A DNA stretch of 64,000 nt from Branchipolynoe longqiensis (Eukaryota; Annelida; Polychaeta; Phyllodocida; Polynoidae). This document shows positions 21,828-33,766 of this stretch, one piece after another (the stretch's first letter is position 1; each line of letters opens with the position of its first letter). The notes under the pieces were generated by a model. That model worked only from the letters and a program-made list of their open reading frames with translations. It was not told the origin of the DNA and did not search any database. Location of the stretch: contig JASIRB010000664.1 of NCBI GenBank assembly GCA_030323885.1, forward strand, positions 186,001 to 250,000. Reading direction: 5' to 3'. Made by a program: the position numbers and the translations under genes.

Positions 21828-21894
21828 AAATGACCCTCTAACTTAGAATCTAAGCTGCTTTCTCGTGAGCTGCTCAATTGAACTGTCTGCACTC

Positions 21895-22400
21895 AGGCCG
21901 TCCTGATGACCAACTTTCCAGATCAGCGAAATATATATCACAAGAATGCTCCGCCTCTTTATATTCATATAATACATTATATATCATATATATATATGTG
22001 ATGTATATACATATACATATGTAAGAATTGCACGGCAACACAGTATTGGTGGGTACATTATTTATTTACAGGAAGTGAGAATAGTAGAGAACAGTAATGC
22101 ACCTGGCTGGGCCTCAAATGCCCTACCCAAAGAATAAGAAAAAGTTTTGAAAGGAAGTGTGGAGGCTCTGGCTGCAAGGGATAGGGAGGCTCCTGCCCCA
22201 CCTGGTGGTTGTGCATGGCACTATCCTGTGAGCCCCCCAGGAGTCCCTGGGTGGCAGCACCGTGCAATTCGGTCACATCCGCATATACGTTGTATATACG
22301 TGGGTATATACATCACATATATATATATATATGTGATGTATATACATATACATATATATGATGTATGTACATATACATATATATATATGATGTACACTTA
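21895..22400. repeat. AT-rich region with TATATACATC palindromes
   Basis: Two blocks (21945-22022 and 22285-22395) contain perfect or near-perfect palindromes built from tatacatcacatatata. The first block starts with the dispersed motif ctccgcctctttatattcat, also seen near 17100 and 13085. The middle (22025-22270) is ordinary sequence with a minus-strand AATAAA-like signal at about 22059. Confidence 0.6.
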
Positions 22401-22941
22401 TATGAATATAAATGAGTTTGAGTTTCCTTCAAAACAACCAGCCTTATTCAAAGACCTCCACATACCATAACCCCCCCCCCCCCCACCCCTCCGCCCCCCC
22501 CTCCATGCAACAACAATCCCATCTTCCTCAGGCTCCCACCATATTAACTTATCACTACTACTACTCTCGCTATTACGACCATCAGTCTGGAACATAGAGA
22601 CATACGGCCTTCACGGTCCTTGCACGGTGGGCCGTTCCAATGACGCCCGTGAGTGGGTGTGAGCGGATGGAACAGGTGTGAACGGCCGGCTATGTCTGCT
22701 CGCCGACAAATCATGTGCGCATGCGGGGAAGGCATGCGCACCGTGATATACTGGTAAGCTGAGAGGGTGGGTGGGGTTCGGTGAGGGAGCATGGGGGTGC
22801 TGGTAAAGTGGGTGGGTGGGTGGGGCTGGAACTGGTGGCGTAGGTTTGTAAAGAACTATAAACCTATTTCCTATGACGTCAGCATAGGTATCTAGGTCAG
22901 TGCGTGCGCTGCTTGGCTGCAGGACAACACACTGTCACACT
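22401..22941. other. no recognisable gene
   Basis: A poly-C run lies at 22470-22500. Otherwise it is unremarkable mixed sequence. Confidence 0.4.
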
Positions 22942-23590
22942 GCAAACTCAGTGGATATGAGCAATCTTCATACAGAAAATGTGAAATTTCTAAAACCACA
23001 CCACCTAGAAAGTAGAAACAAACTGCCTGGTACACATATAGAAATCATATTCAATGAATATATTATATAAAATTCATAAGGTTAGAGTTCTGCATTTCTA
23101 TTAATTTTGATTAAAATAGACGTTTTGCACTGCACGTACCGGCAAACTCAATGCATTGTCAATGGTCGTGAGCAATCTTCATACAGAAAATGTGAAATAT
23201 CTCTAAAACCACACCACCTAGAAACAAACTGCCTGGTACACATATAGAAAACATATTCAACAAACAGATTATATTAAATTTATAAGGTTTGGGGTCTGTA
23301 TTTCTATTCATTTTGAATAAAATAGACGTTTTGCACTGCACATACTGGCAAACTTAATGCATGTTTAATGGCCGTGAGCAATCTTCATTCAGACAAAGTG
23401 AAACATCTCTAAAACCACACCACCTAGAAACAAACCACTCGGAACACATACAGTAAACGTATTCAACAAACAGATTATATTAAATTTATATGGTTAGGGT
23501 TCTGCATTTCTATTAATTTTGATTAAAATAAACGTTTTGCACTGCACATACCGGCAAACTCAATGGCAGTGTGCCTTCCTTCTGCAGCCA
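22942..23590. repeat. three tandem copies of a ~205-bp repeat
   Basis: The units begin near 22942, 23145 and 23349. Each carries gagcaatcttcatacaga, then aaaccacaccacctagaa, then aaaatagacgttttgcactg. The units differ by scattered substitutions. A partial inverted copy lies at 35905-35998, so the unit belongs to a dispersed family. No coding potential is apparent. Confidence 0.85.
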
Positions 23591-25085
23591 AACTGCGCAT
23601 GCATACACAATGTTTATAAACATTGAAAGGGGTCTATAGGGGCTGATGGGGGGGGGGGGTGCTATATGGTTGCACAATGTGAACACTTCCGGTTACCAGA
23701 AGTCTATTTCTGAATGGCTCTATGGGTAACTGTTTGTTTTCACTTACTGAGCTGCTCAGTGTTCCAGTCTCACTGTGTGAGCTGCTCATTCTATGCAAAT
23801 TTCCCTGTGTTCAGTTCTCTCAGCAGTGCTCTGTAGTTTTATTATTTTAAAGTGTCATAATCCATTGGTTTTCGGTTTATACCTTATATATAATATAATA
23901 GTTGGCCAACGTAAATGAATAAAAGAAAATAATTCAGCGGTAAAGTGAATGAGGTGAGGTAGCAATTTATCGCGAGGAGCAGGAGGTTCCGCCACTGTTG
24001 GAGCTGAGGTTGAGTAGGTTGGAGCAGTAGATGACTAGCCCAGGATCCAGCACCCAATGACTGAGGGGGGAGCTGAGGAGCCGGAAGGGGATTCCGGGCT
24101 ATTATACTCGTATAATTCTTATGCAGCCTATGTTAATCGGCTCATAATTCACAACACAAGACAGCATTTGGCACAATGGGCTCAGGTATATCATCAGTAC
24201 AGTATATACGAGTCAAGTAAATCATCAGTACAATATATATGAATCAATGAACCGGAACCACCATCGAACTGCTTCTTCGGGACTCATGCTGTTGGTTTGA
24301 ATCGGGTGGGACTCGAACCCTCAACCCTATAAGTCCGTTAGGTCACGTGACCGAAATGGCGGGAAATTTGATATGGTTTTCACCACCTATCGGGTGTATG
24401 GGTAAGGAGAGAGGTTCCACCAGGTGGCGCCACCATAGCAGTGGTGGCTGTTGGGAGTCGTAGTTAGTTCAGTCTGGAGCCGGAAGGTGGCAGCACAGTG
24501 TCATTTTGTGCATGCTAATGGCCTGCACAATCTCCATGTATGAATTACCCATGTGAATTAATATATGTACCATTATAAATTACTTTATTGTTGCTTGGAG
24601 TAAGTTTGATTAAAAATAGCTAACTTTGGAGACATAACATACAAAATAATTTACTCTTTGTATGTACTAAAAAATACTGGATCTATCTAGCCATTCTCAC
24701 ATAGACAAACTGGACGGGTTGGCTTAGTGGTTAGAGCATTCATTTTCTCTGCTGGACATCGGTTGTCGATGGTGGAGCGAAGTAGTTGCTGTCTTCCTAT
24801 TGGCTGCTAGGCTGGGAAGGTGAATAAAAGAGCGCTATAGCGAATCAGTGCTAAGCGGAGTTACACTGGTATACTGGTGCCCTCATTAAACATGTATTGT
24901 AGTTCGATGCTCCTCTACTACTCAGCTCCAACACATAAACGATGCCTTTGTCCGGCATTTCGGGGGTTACTCCAAAATTACTTTGAAATGTTTTCACTTA
25001 AATTGTGTCCCAAATTTACCCATTTAAATTAAATGTTACTTCAAACTGAACTGAATTCGATTATTACTAATCACCTTAATGTATT
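23591..25085. other. no recognisable gene
   Basis: Mixed sequence. tRNA-like fragments with isolated box motifs appear at about 24296-24345 (minus-strand B box gttcgagtcccacc) and 24716-24745 (ggcttagtggttagagc). Neither folds into a complete tRNA by eye. Confidence 0.4.
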
Positions 25086-25416
25086 GACCAGATGGAAAGG
25101 CCGAATGAGTTAAAGCGTCCGTATCCCGTGCTGATAGATCGTGGGGTCGTGGGTTCGAACCCTGGTCGAGTCAAACCAATGACTTAAAAATTGATACTTG
25201 TCGCTTCCTAGCCAGGCACTCGGCATTATTAGGACAGGGCAAGGACTGGTGTGCTCAGTGTCAGGATAATGTGACTGAGTGGGATACCAGGTCATGGTGC
25301 GGGCAGCCTGGTTTCCCAGTGGGGAAGCACTATAAAGTCACCATGAGTGCGCACTGTCACAAGTCGGTACCCGTCCTGATATGACCTTAGATGGTGCTAG
25401 GACGTAAAACAACAAA
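25086..25416 (+). mobile_element. full-length tRNA-derived SINE with 12-bp target-site duplication
   Basis: Complete head (gaccagatggaaaggccgaa, B box gtgggttcgaaccctgg), body and tail aggacgtaaaacaac. It is flanked by ccttaatgtatt on both sides (25074-25085 and 25417-25428). It is a good reference copy for the family. Confidence 0.92.
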
Positions 25417-25428
25417 CCTTAATGTATT

Positions 25429-26551
25429 TATATACAAATACGTCAGAAACTCAAAAAACCTGTCAGATTACGCAACTTTAAGTTTAAGGCTGTCGTCGAC
25501 TATTTCCTTTGTAAGTTCCTCGCTTTTTTTCAACTTTCCTTGCTCGCATTTCGAAAAATGCGGTTAATTGTTATCCAACGTCTGTGGTGATTTTGGAGAA
25601 CACAGCTACATTTTATTGGGATTCTTTTAAATTTATATAAAGATAAAATATAACTTTCCTAGCAAACACCCGCAAAGAGCAGCAGTCGAGAAAGACCGCT
25701 GCCTACATTAATGCAAATCGCCTGAAAATCAGGCTGCTCGAGCGTTGAAACCAGGAGACCAAAAGGGCCGCTTACATTATGATTCGGACGATAAACATCG
25801 GAGCCATCACCGGAAGTGTAGTAAAATTTAATTAACTTACTTGGAACAGATTAACATTCAAGAGTAAAGTATGATCAATATTGATTTGGGCATCATATCA
25901 TAGTTCAATGAGTGTCATTATGAGAGTCCAACCCAGTAGTTCAGGTGGGTGGGTGCTTTTAAAAAGATGAGTCGGAGGAACATACCTCAATGTGGGCGAA
26001 AGAAGCCACTGTTTCTGCAATTGTTCACAGTGTCTTGCTGATCTGGGGCGCTGTGTTTCCCACCGAATCACCCACAATTTGTTTATTACAGACAATGTAA
26101 GTACACACGGAAAGGCAATCAACGTTCACCATGGTTTATAGCATAGGTCTGACTAGGTATACATCGCATAGATCATATCGTACACAACAATACCAAGCAT
26201 CCCAAATAGGAAAAAATATATAAATAAAAATATAAATTCTCCACATGCCTCTACCGTATCTCTGCTGCTCTTTGTGTTTCTTTTGTAAATGGATTTGATT
26301 TATATTAATAGGTGAATTCTCAGACTCAGAGCCATGGCACTGGGTTTTCAAGTCGTTACTGGTAAACTTACGTACACCATTTTAGTGTATTTGTGTTTGA
26401 ATTGTAATTATAATAACGTAGTACATTACGTATTTGGATATAGATTACATTATTATAGGAATATACTTCTTCAACGAGGTTGAGTTTCTTTTTTTGGAGT
26501 TGTGGAATCAGCATAAATATATGGGTTTCAGTATTTAGAGTAAACTATATA
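25429..26551. other. no recognisable gene
   Basis: AT-rich sequence without recognisable coding, RNA or repeat features. Confidence 0.4.
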
Positions 26552-27043
26552 CAGTATAACCCCGTTAAACCAAACTTGAAGGGATCCTAGAAATTTGTTT
26601 GGATTAACTGATCATTGGTTTAACCAAGCTTTGACTTTGACTTGGCTTTGGCAAAAACGGGGGTCATTATGAATGTACAATGTATGTGGACACTATGATT
26701 TTTTTTGTTTATGTATATACAGTTCAACCCCATTAAACCAACCTCGGTTAAATCAAACGATCGGTTAATCCAAACGTTTTTCAACGACCTGGCAAAATAC
26801 TACCAATTATCATATAAAAAAGTCTCAGATGACCTAAAAAACACATGAAAGTTTGGTTTAACTGTACCGGAAGTGGCCTGGGGCCATACATTTTGTTGGG
26901 ATTAACCGATACTTTCGATTAACCGACTTTGGTTAACCAACTTTTTTATATGATAAATGGTAGTATTTTGCCAGGCCGCCGAAAAAAGTTTGGATTAACC
27001 GATCGTTTGGTTTAACCGAGCTTGGTTTAACGGGGTTGTACTG
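26552..27043. mobile_element. pogo/Tc1-like MITE with TA duplication, copy 1
   Basis: It starts CAGTATAACCCCGTTAAACC and ends with ggtttaacggggttgtactg, flanked by TA on both sides. It is composed largely of gttaaaccaa/ttggtttaac motifs, so the whole element can fold into a long hairpin. A second left-end-like sequence lies inside at about 26718, which is also true of the copy at 37202-37618. Confidence 0.82.
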
Positions 27044-27264
27044 TATATAATTATTTCCCACAAGATGGAAGGAAAGACAAACAAGGTAGTGGGATGGAAA
27101 ACTGTATTCTCTGGCAAGAGGTAAGTGCCCTATTGCTGATAAACAACATTTTTAAAGCGAGTGGCACAGGCAAGAGGCTGAGTCATGACTGAATAGGCCA
27201 GGTGGCAGCACCAGGCAAGGCAGAGAGCCTGTCCATTCACCTCAGTAGTTGTGAGGTGTCCAAA

Positions 27265-28041
27265 CGAGGTCCAATCATCATCATCATCATCATGCTGTCG
27301 GTCACGATGCGACAAAGACTGCTTTCATTACTTGACTGCCGCTCTCCATTTAGCTCTCTGCTGTGAGAGTTGCGTCCATGAGTCGGTCTTAATGTCTCTC
27401 AGCTTCAGGTTTCTCTTGATGGTATCTTTGAACTGGAGATGAGGGCGCCCTCTCTTTCTGTAACCAGAAGACAGTTGAGAATAAAGGATCTGCTTTGGTA
27501 GCCTGTCTGATGACATCCTCATGAGGTGTCCAGTCCACCGGAGATTCTTTTTGATCAGAAGATTTTCCATAGAGGGCAGCCCCATCCGTTTGAGTATTTC
27601 CTTATTCGTCACTTTGTCCTTCCAGGTTAGCCTCATGATTGAACGCAGATGTCGCATCATGAAGGCATGCAGCTTTTTCACCTGCTGTCTGTACACTGTC
27701 CAGGCCTCGGCTCCGTATAGTAGGGTGGATAGCACGATTGCGCGGTAGATCTTACCTTTGACCCGAATGGACACATGGTGGTTGTTCCAGAGTCTCTGGC
27801 GTAGTCGGCCGAAAGATGCGCTAGCCTTGGCCATCCTCCTCTGTATCTCAGCATCAATGCGTCCATCACTTGATATAGTGCTTCCGAGATAGGTGAATTC
27901 CGGAACAGAGTTCAGCTTGTTTCCGTCAACCATGATCTCCTCCTCTCGGGTTCTTGTAGAGTTGGGTTGGTACAGCACCTCCGTCTTCTTGATGTTAATT
28001 TTCAGGCCAAACTTCTTTGATGCATCGGAGAAAGCGTCCAC
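27265..28041 (-). pseudogene. non-LTR retrotransposon (LINE) reverse transcriptase, 3' part
   Basis: The 237-residue frame is the C-terminal part of a LINE polymerase. It begins in the thumb region (KKFGLKINIKKTEVLYQP, VPEFTYLGSTISSDGRIDAE). It continues with the family-typical LLYGAEAWT, MRHLRSIMRLTWKDKVTN and LRWTGHLMRMSSDRLPKQIL. The catalytic Y-x-D-D palm lies upstream and is absent, so the copy is 5' truncated, as usual for target-primed integration. On the minus strand the frame is followed by a (GAT)n/(ATG)n tail (27275-27295), a common 3' end for such LINEs. A short piece of the same family is at 53975-54103. Confidence 0.85.
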
Positions 28042-28059
28042 AATTAGGTGTCAGCATTA

Positions 28060-28440
28060 AAGGATAATCAGTTTACGGATAATTATACTCATATAGTGCT
28101 TATAGTTATACATCACATATATATTAGTGTATATATATATCCTCCTGTGCGAGTGAGGTTCCAGCGCACGTGAGGTACAGTAACAGTCGATGGTGGCGCC
28201 GCCAGTCGCACCGGGGAGGTACAGGAAGGTGGAGATAGTAGCAACGGTATAGAATAATATAATAATAATGTAGTTCCCTTCCTCGCCTTTATAGTACTCG
28301 CATAATACGTTATACATCGCATATATATTGCTTAGAATAAGTAATACATATATTTATATGTATTAATACATATATTTATTAATATAGGTATTAATACACA
28401 CATATATATATGTAATATATTATTGGTTTCAATATTTCAA
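28060..28440. repeat. AT-rich dispersed repeat
   Basis: 28283-28320 matches the complement of 13085-13113. The stretch is rich in TATATA motifs. No coding sequence is attached. Confidence 0.45.
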
Positions 28441-28780
28441 CTCGTCTATGGGGCTTGTTATAAGTTTCTATTACAAAATAAAAATCGATAATTGCTTTAA
28501 ACACAAATGCATACTTCCCTGCATCAAACTCGGGGCATCCTTGCCATAAAGCACCGCTCTGGGCGCATGTCTGAGTGAGCAGCTCGAGGTTCTTAAACCC
28601 GCCGCTCACTTCCGGTGGAGCATGCTCTGTCTCTGTGAGGGGCGCCTCACATTCCGTGGCCCAGTGTTCTGCGTGAGTTACACCATGGGAGAGTTACGGA
28701 GACGTCCAGCCGGCACAGCAGAGCCTCGAGTCGACCAGAACGAGGCGCAGTAAACCTGTACCTCTTTTCTTCTTCTACAT

Positions 28781-29116
28781 ACCGGGCTTTGTGGCCGAAT
28801 CCGTAGAACGCGGGCCTCGCGTGCGGGAGATTGGGAGTTTCGTTCTTGGTCGAGTCAAACAAATGACTTATAAAATTGATACTTGTCGCTTCCTAGCCTG
28901 GTACTTGGCATTGTTAGGATAGGGCAGGGACTAGTTAGCTCAGTGTCAGGATAATGTGACTGAGCAGGATATCGGGTCATGGTGCCAACAGCCTAATTTC
29001 TGAGTGGGGCAGCACTATAAAGTGACCATGAATGCACACTGTCACAACTCGGTGCCTGTCCTGATATGACCTTAGTTGTTGCCAGGATGTTAAACTCCAA
29101 CAACCAACTAAACAAC
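28781..29116 (+). mobile_element. tRNA-derived SINE
   Basis: Head accgggctttgtggccgaat, full body, tail aggatgttaaactccaacaa ending in caaccaac-type repeats. A CTT-rich microsatellite begins about 30 bp beyond the tail. Confidence 0.85.
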
Positions 29117-29139
29117 CAATTTTCTTTGTTGTTCTTCTC

Positions 29140-29300
29140 CCGACTCCGACTCCTCCTTCTTCTGCATCCTTCCTCTTCTTCTGCATCCTTCCTCTTCTTC
29201 TGCATCCTTCTTTTTCGTCTTCTTCTACCTCTTCTTCTTCTGCATGTTCTTCTTCTGCCTTTTCTTCTGCCTGTTCTTCTTCTGCCTGTTCTTCTATAAG
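29140..29300. repeat. (CTT)n/(TTCTTCTGC)n tandem repeat
   Basis: Imperfect cttcttctgcatccttc units, about 160 bp. The basic frame on the minus strand (KRRRKR-type) is a compositional artefact. Confidence 0.88.
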
Positions 29301-29625
29301 GATGCACCTTCGGTCATGCTTGGGAGCTGGCGGTGTGTGTGTGTGGGGGGGGGGGGTGAAGAGGGGGGGAATCGCTATTCACACGCACACCGGCCTCGTT
29401 GTTACTGTTAGTAGTCACTCAGCCCTGAGAACTGCCTGCCCATAGAGAGCTGCTCGCAGCTGGTGGGATGTCTGTCGACACGGAAGTAAGACAATGGGAT
29501 GATGAGTAGCCCATCATCGCATTAACTCCTGAAGTTGGCCACAGCCCCGGAGCCAGTGGGGGTGGGGGGGCTCAGAGAAAGGCCGGAGCCAGGAGTTAAA
29601 AAAAGGAGTTTTCAGTGGCTGGTCC

Positions 29626-29735
29626 AATGGGTGGTCCCGCGGTGGTCCCGGGTTGATCCCGGTTAGATCCCGGATTGATCCCGGTTAGATCCCGGGTTAA
29701 TTCCGTGGAGATGCTGGGTTGATCCCAGGGGGAGG
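29626..29735. repeat. short tandem repeat gatcccggttagatcccg
   Basis: About eight imperfect 13-14-bp units of the form gatcccggtta. Confidence 0.8.
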
Positions 29736-29925
29736 TATTGTGATTACTGCGAGGAATTGGGGTTACTAAAGAGAGGTTTGATAACTGAGCGCAGTTTTGA
29801 TGACACATATACTAGCTGGCTATGACTTAGTATATATGAGAAGTGAGTGCAGAGTGTTAGGGCTTCACAGGCTTGTGATTCCCTTCTGTTTTCGCGTCAA
29901 TTTATCTATCTGGGTGTCCTCAATC

Positions 29926-29930
29926 TACAG
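29926..29930. repeat. target-site duplication of the LTR element, left
   Basis: tacag, repeated at 33914-33918. Confidence 0.9.
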
Positions 29931-30087
29931 TGTAAGATATGAACGAACCCGTTGAGTTGTGTATGAGAACTGACTTTATTATCCGGCGACGTCACCACTA
30001 CAACTCCCGTGACCTCTCGTGACCTCCCGTGACCTCTCGTGACCCATCGCCACCACCGCGCTACGCACAACACACACATACACTACA
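29931..30087 (-). repeat. 3' LTR of the Gypsy-type element
   Basis: TGTAAGATAT...CACTACA. It holds four copies of a ~10-bp gtgacctctc/gtgacctccc unit, and a minus-strand AATAAA lies within the LTR (complement of tttatt in gactttattatcc). Confidence 0.92.
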
Positions 30088-30108
30088 TCTCCCTTTTCCT
30101 TTAAAAAG
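30088..30108 (-). other. polypurine tract
   Basis: On the minus strand an uninterrupted A/G run (aaaaaggaaaagggaga-type) abuts the 3' LTR. It is the expected primer site for plus-strand DNA synthesis. Confidence 0.8.
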
Positions 30109-30387
30109 AAGATGTTTACATTCGTGATCAATAACCATGACACATGTCATCACAATATAACAATTATCATTACATAACAACAACAATAATAACATCACCG
30201 TATAAGCAATACACATTCAAATTTCATCAACAATAACACAAAATAAGTCACACCTGCTCCCCCTTATTTTTGCTGTTCATATCTCAGATTAACTAATACC
30301 ACCACCTCATTTATATTACAGGGCGTATCACCCTCCCATATCGTGTTTTGTACGGCTCGTTACCTTGTTTTGTTTCCTGCTGTTTAT

Positions 30388-31225
30388 CTACTTTGGCCTG
30401 GTTGTGGTGACCGCTCTGTCATGTCTGGACATTTGAACAAGAATCGTCTGTTTCTTCCGTATTCTATGCTTGTCTTTATTCTCAATCTCATAACTTCTTC
30501 CTTCCTGCCTATCTTGTTGTGTAACGATACCTGAGACCCACTCCTTCTTATAATCTAGATACCTTACTTTATCCCCCACGTTTAGTTTCACATGTTCATT
30601 TCCTGCCCGTCTGTCGAAGTAATCTTTTTGCCTTTCCTGAGTTTTTACCATTTGTTCATGCCTTGATGACTGTATTTTGGGTTTCAGATTTGCTTCTACC
30701 GTTGGTATCTTCGACCGCAGCACTCGCGACATTAGCAACTGTGCTGGAGAAGCCTTCATATACTGACTGGTTGTGTTCCTTACATTCAGTAACATGATAT
30801 TGACATCCTTATTATCCACGATAGCCTTTTTCATCATTCTTTTAATCGTCTGTATTGTACGCTCAACCTGTCCATTACTTTGCGCATGCATCGGACTCGA
30901 GTACACCGCTTTAAACCCATACTCCCTACTGAAACAGTGATATTCCTCACTTTGAAACTGAGGACCGTTATCTGACACGACGATCTTGGGTATACCATGC
31001 CGCGCAAATGTCTCTTTCATTACCCTTATTGTCGCTGCACTGGAAGTAGACTTTAACTCAATGACTTCTGGATACTTACTATTATAATCAATGATCATGA
31101 TGTAATTCTTGCTATTAACCTGGAATAAGTCTGCACCTACTTTCTGGAATGGCACGTCTGGTACCACATGGCTTATTAATGGTTCTGTGTGCGGCTTGTG
31201 TCTGAAACATTGACATATGTGACAC
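30388..31225 (-). pseudogene. integrase of the Gypsy-type LTR element (N-terminally deleted)
   Basis: The enzyme would insert the cDNA. The frame keeps the last part of the zinc-binding domain (a CHICQC-like piece), the catalytic core and the C-terminal domain. The catalytic triad is visible as Asp in GADLF, Asp in SDNGPQF and Glu in NGQVERTI. The second Asp and the Glu are 35 residues apart, as in DD35E integrases. The C-terminal part has GDKVRYLDYKKEW. The HH half of the zinc finger is lost in the deletion that also shifts the frame relative to the upstream gag-pol frame. Confidence 0.85.
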
Positions 31226-33742
31226 CGAGATTCTCATGCGCTGCATTCTGGCTGACAACTCATGCAATGGTTTCGACATTATGGCAACCAACGGTTTGTG
31301 ATCCGTTTCAATAGTGATTTCTTTACCATATATATATTCATGGAACCTAGTACATCCAAAGCACATTGCCAGCAGCTCCTTTTCAATTACCGCATAATTG
31401 CTCTGCGTACTGTCAAGTGCCTTGGATGCCATTGCTACAGGTAATTGACTTTGTAATAACGTTGCACCTAACCCCGATTTTGACGCATCTACCTGCAAGG
31501 TTATTGGCTCTTTAGCTTTATAGTATCTCAGAACAGGGGCACTCATTAACAGTGACTTTAATTTCTCAAACGCTGCGTCCTGTGGCTCCTGCCAATGCCA
31601 CGCCACCTCTTTCTGTAACACTAATCTTAATGGTTTGGTAATTTCTGACAACCCCCGTATAAATTTGCTCACATACCCAACCATTCCGAGGAACCTCTGC
31701 AATGCTTTCTTGTCCTCCGGTGCTTTCATATCTACAATCGCTTGCACCCTATCTTTGTTTGGCTTTAATCCCTCAGCTGTCAACAAGTGTCCTACGTAAT
31801 TAACCTCTGATTTACAAATTTTTGATTTTGAGGGATTTAACTTCAGATTAATTTCACGTGCTCGTTTTAACACAGCTTCTAGACGTTTATTGTGCTCATC
31901 AATTGTACTACCGTAAATTAATATATCGTCCGACACGATTTGCACACCCTCTATATCATTCAATAATTCATTCATTTGCTGTAGGTCTCCAGCAGTCTTT
32001 ATTCCAAACGGCAATCTAGTAAATCGAAACCGTCCCCATGGGGTGTTAAACGTGCAAAGCATTGAACTGGCTTCATCCAGTTGTATTTGCCAGTACCCTG
32101 AGTTTGCATCAAGAACCGAAAAGTACCGTGCATTGTGTATTTTTGCAACCACTTCTTCTACTGTCCGAATCGGATATGGCCCCCTCAGTATAGCTTTGTT
32201 CAATTTCGTCGGATCAAGACATATTCTAACCTTCCCTGGCTTCCTGACAATCGTAATTGAACTCACCCATGGAGTAGGCTCGATTTGCTGCACAATCACC
32301 CCTAGCTTTACCATTCTATCAAGTTCAGTCTTTACATCATCCACTATAGCATGTGGTATGCGCCTTGGCGGATCAACTACAGGGTTCACATTCTGGTCAA
32401 TGTACAGTTTAGCATCTACTTTAATTAAACCAAGCCCTTCAAACACATCTCTAAAATCATTTACCATTTCATTCGCCGCGTTGACGGTAGAGCCCTTTGT
32501 TGCTGTTGTTGTTGTCGTAACCTCATCTATTCGTGCAACCAGACCCAACTGCACACACGCTTGTCGTCCTAAGATCGGGCCACCAGTCTGAGTCACTTGA
32601 AAGATGATGTCCTTTCCCCGTACGTTGAGCTTGATCTCTCCGTCAGGCTTGAATCGCTGTCCGGTGAATGTTACCAACATGCATCGCGACGGTGTCATCT
32701 CCACGTTCCTGAGTTTGTCGAACATCTGTCTTGGGATAAGATTCGCTTCAGCTCCAGTGTCTAACTTGAACTTTATCTCCCCCCGTCCGACTGCTACCAC
32801 TGTGAACCACGGTTCCTTGTCCTCTTCATTCTCATTCGTTACTGCTCCTACGAATAAATCGTATTCGTCTTCTACTGCCGATACATGACTTGCGCTCTCC
32901 TCACACGTGTTGTTTGGGTCAACCCCCACTTCATGCACCGAGGCAACTCCCCTTTGTTGTGACCGGCACACTTTCACAAAGTGCCCAATCTTATGGCACC
33001 CTGCACATTCCTTACCCTTAGCTGGGCACTGACCGCGTACGTGCAAATAACCACACCATTGGCACTGAACTTTGTTGGCAGTCGCTGCTCGGAACGGCTG
33101 TACTTGGGGGCGTCTCCAATTTTGGGGGCGTGTCTGTTGCTGTTTACCTTGGTTACCGGTAACCAAGATGGCATCCACGCTTTGCTCACCCATCATTCCC
33201 GCGCTTTGTGCTGGCATAAGAGCTGCGGAAGTATGCTCACTTAGCCGGCACATCTCTATACACTGTTCGAGAGACAAATTCTGCGTCTGAAGCAACTTGT
33301 CTCTTAGAATATTACTTTTTACGCCACACACGAGCCTGTCGCACAATAAAGAACTTTCCAGCTCACCGTACTCACATTGGGCTACTCGCGTGCGCAATTC
33401 TCTTATATACGTCTCCATATTCTGGTCACCCTGGTTGTATGAATGACATTTGTATCTCACCACCGTAATATTAGCCTTTCCCTCGCAGTAAACTCTGAAT
33501 GCATTAATGAGCGGTTCTATTTTGTCTCGCTCCTCAGTGTCAATCTGCATAGTGCGGTGCACCTTCTGCGCCTCGGCACCCGCAACGTGAAGAAATACAG
33601 CACATTGTATCTTCTCCGTCTTATTTACTGCACCAGCAGCCACGGCATAAATCTCATATGCCTGTATCCATGATTGCCAATTCGTGCTCAAGTCGTCCTG
33701 TAAATTCAGTGCCGCCGGCGGCTTCAGACCTGTGAGCGCCAT
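31168..33742 (-). CDS. gag-protease-RT-RNase H polyprotein of the Gypsy-type element
   Basis: It opens with ATG at 33742, 24 bp inside the 5' LTR boundary. Residues 1-190 are a gag region. Two zinc knuckles follow at about 227-239 and 247-259 (C-x2-C-x4-H-x4-C type). The protease active site D-T-G-A is near 328. Reverse transcriptase spans roughly 440-650, with LDANSGYW (motif A, ~544) and the palm box V-S-D-D at ~603-606. The RNase H start is LQVDASKSGLGATLL. The frame is intact until about 31225, where a deletion joins early RNase H to the integrase region out of frame. After that point the last ~35 residues are junk. Gag and pol are in one frame, without a frameshift between them. Confidence 0.92.
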
Positions 33743-33766
33743 TGTTCGTCTCCTACTCTGACACCA
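33743..33766 (-). other. primer-binding-site candidate
   Basis: Directly inside the 5' LTR the minus strand reads TGGTGTCAGAGTAGG. It starts with TGG, the complement of the CCA end of a tRNA. It resembles but does not equal the initiator-Met type TGGTATCAGAG, so the primer tRNA is not assigned. Confidence 0.7.

Noticed and set aside
24716..24745. Possible tRNA gene (ggcttagtggttagagc)
   Set aside because: Only the A-box region is tRNA-like. No matching anticodon arm or B box follows at the expected distance.
32043..32591. 182-codon plus-strand frame inside the Gypsy-type element
   Set aside because: Antisense to the reverse transcriptase. It has no domain and is most likely a shadow.
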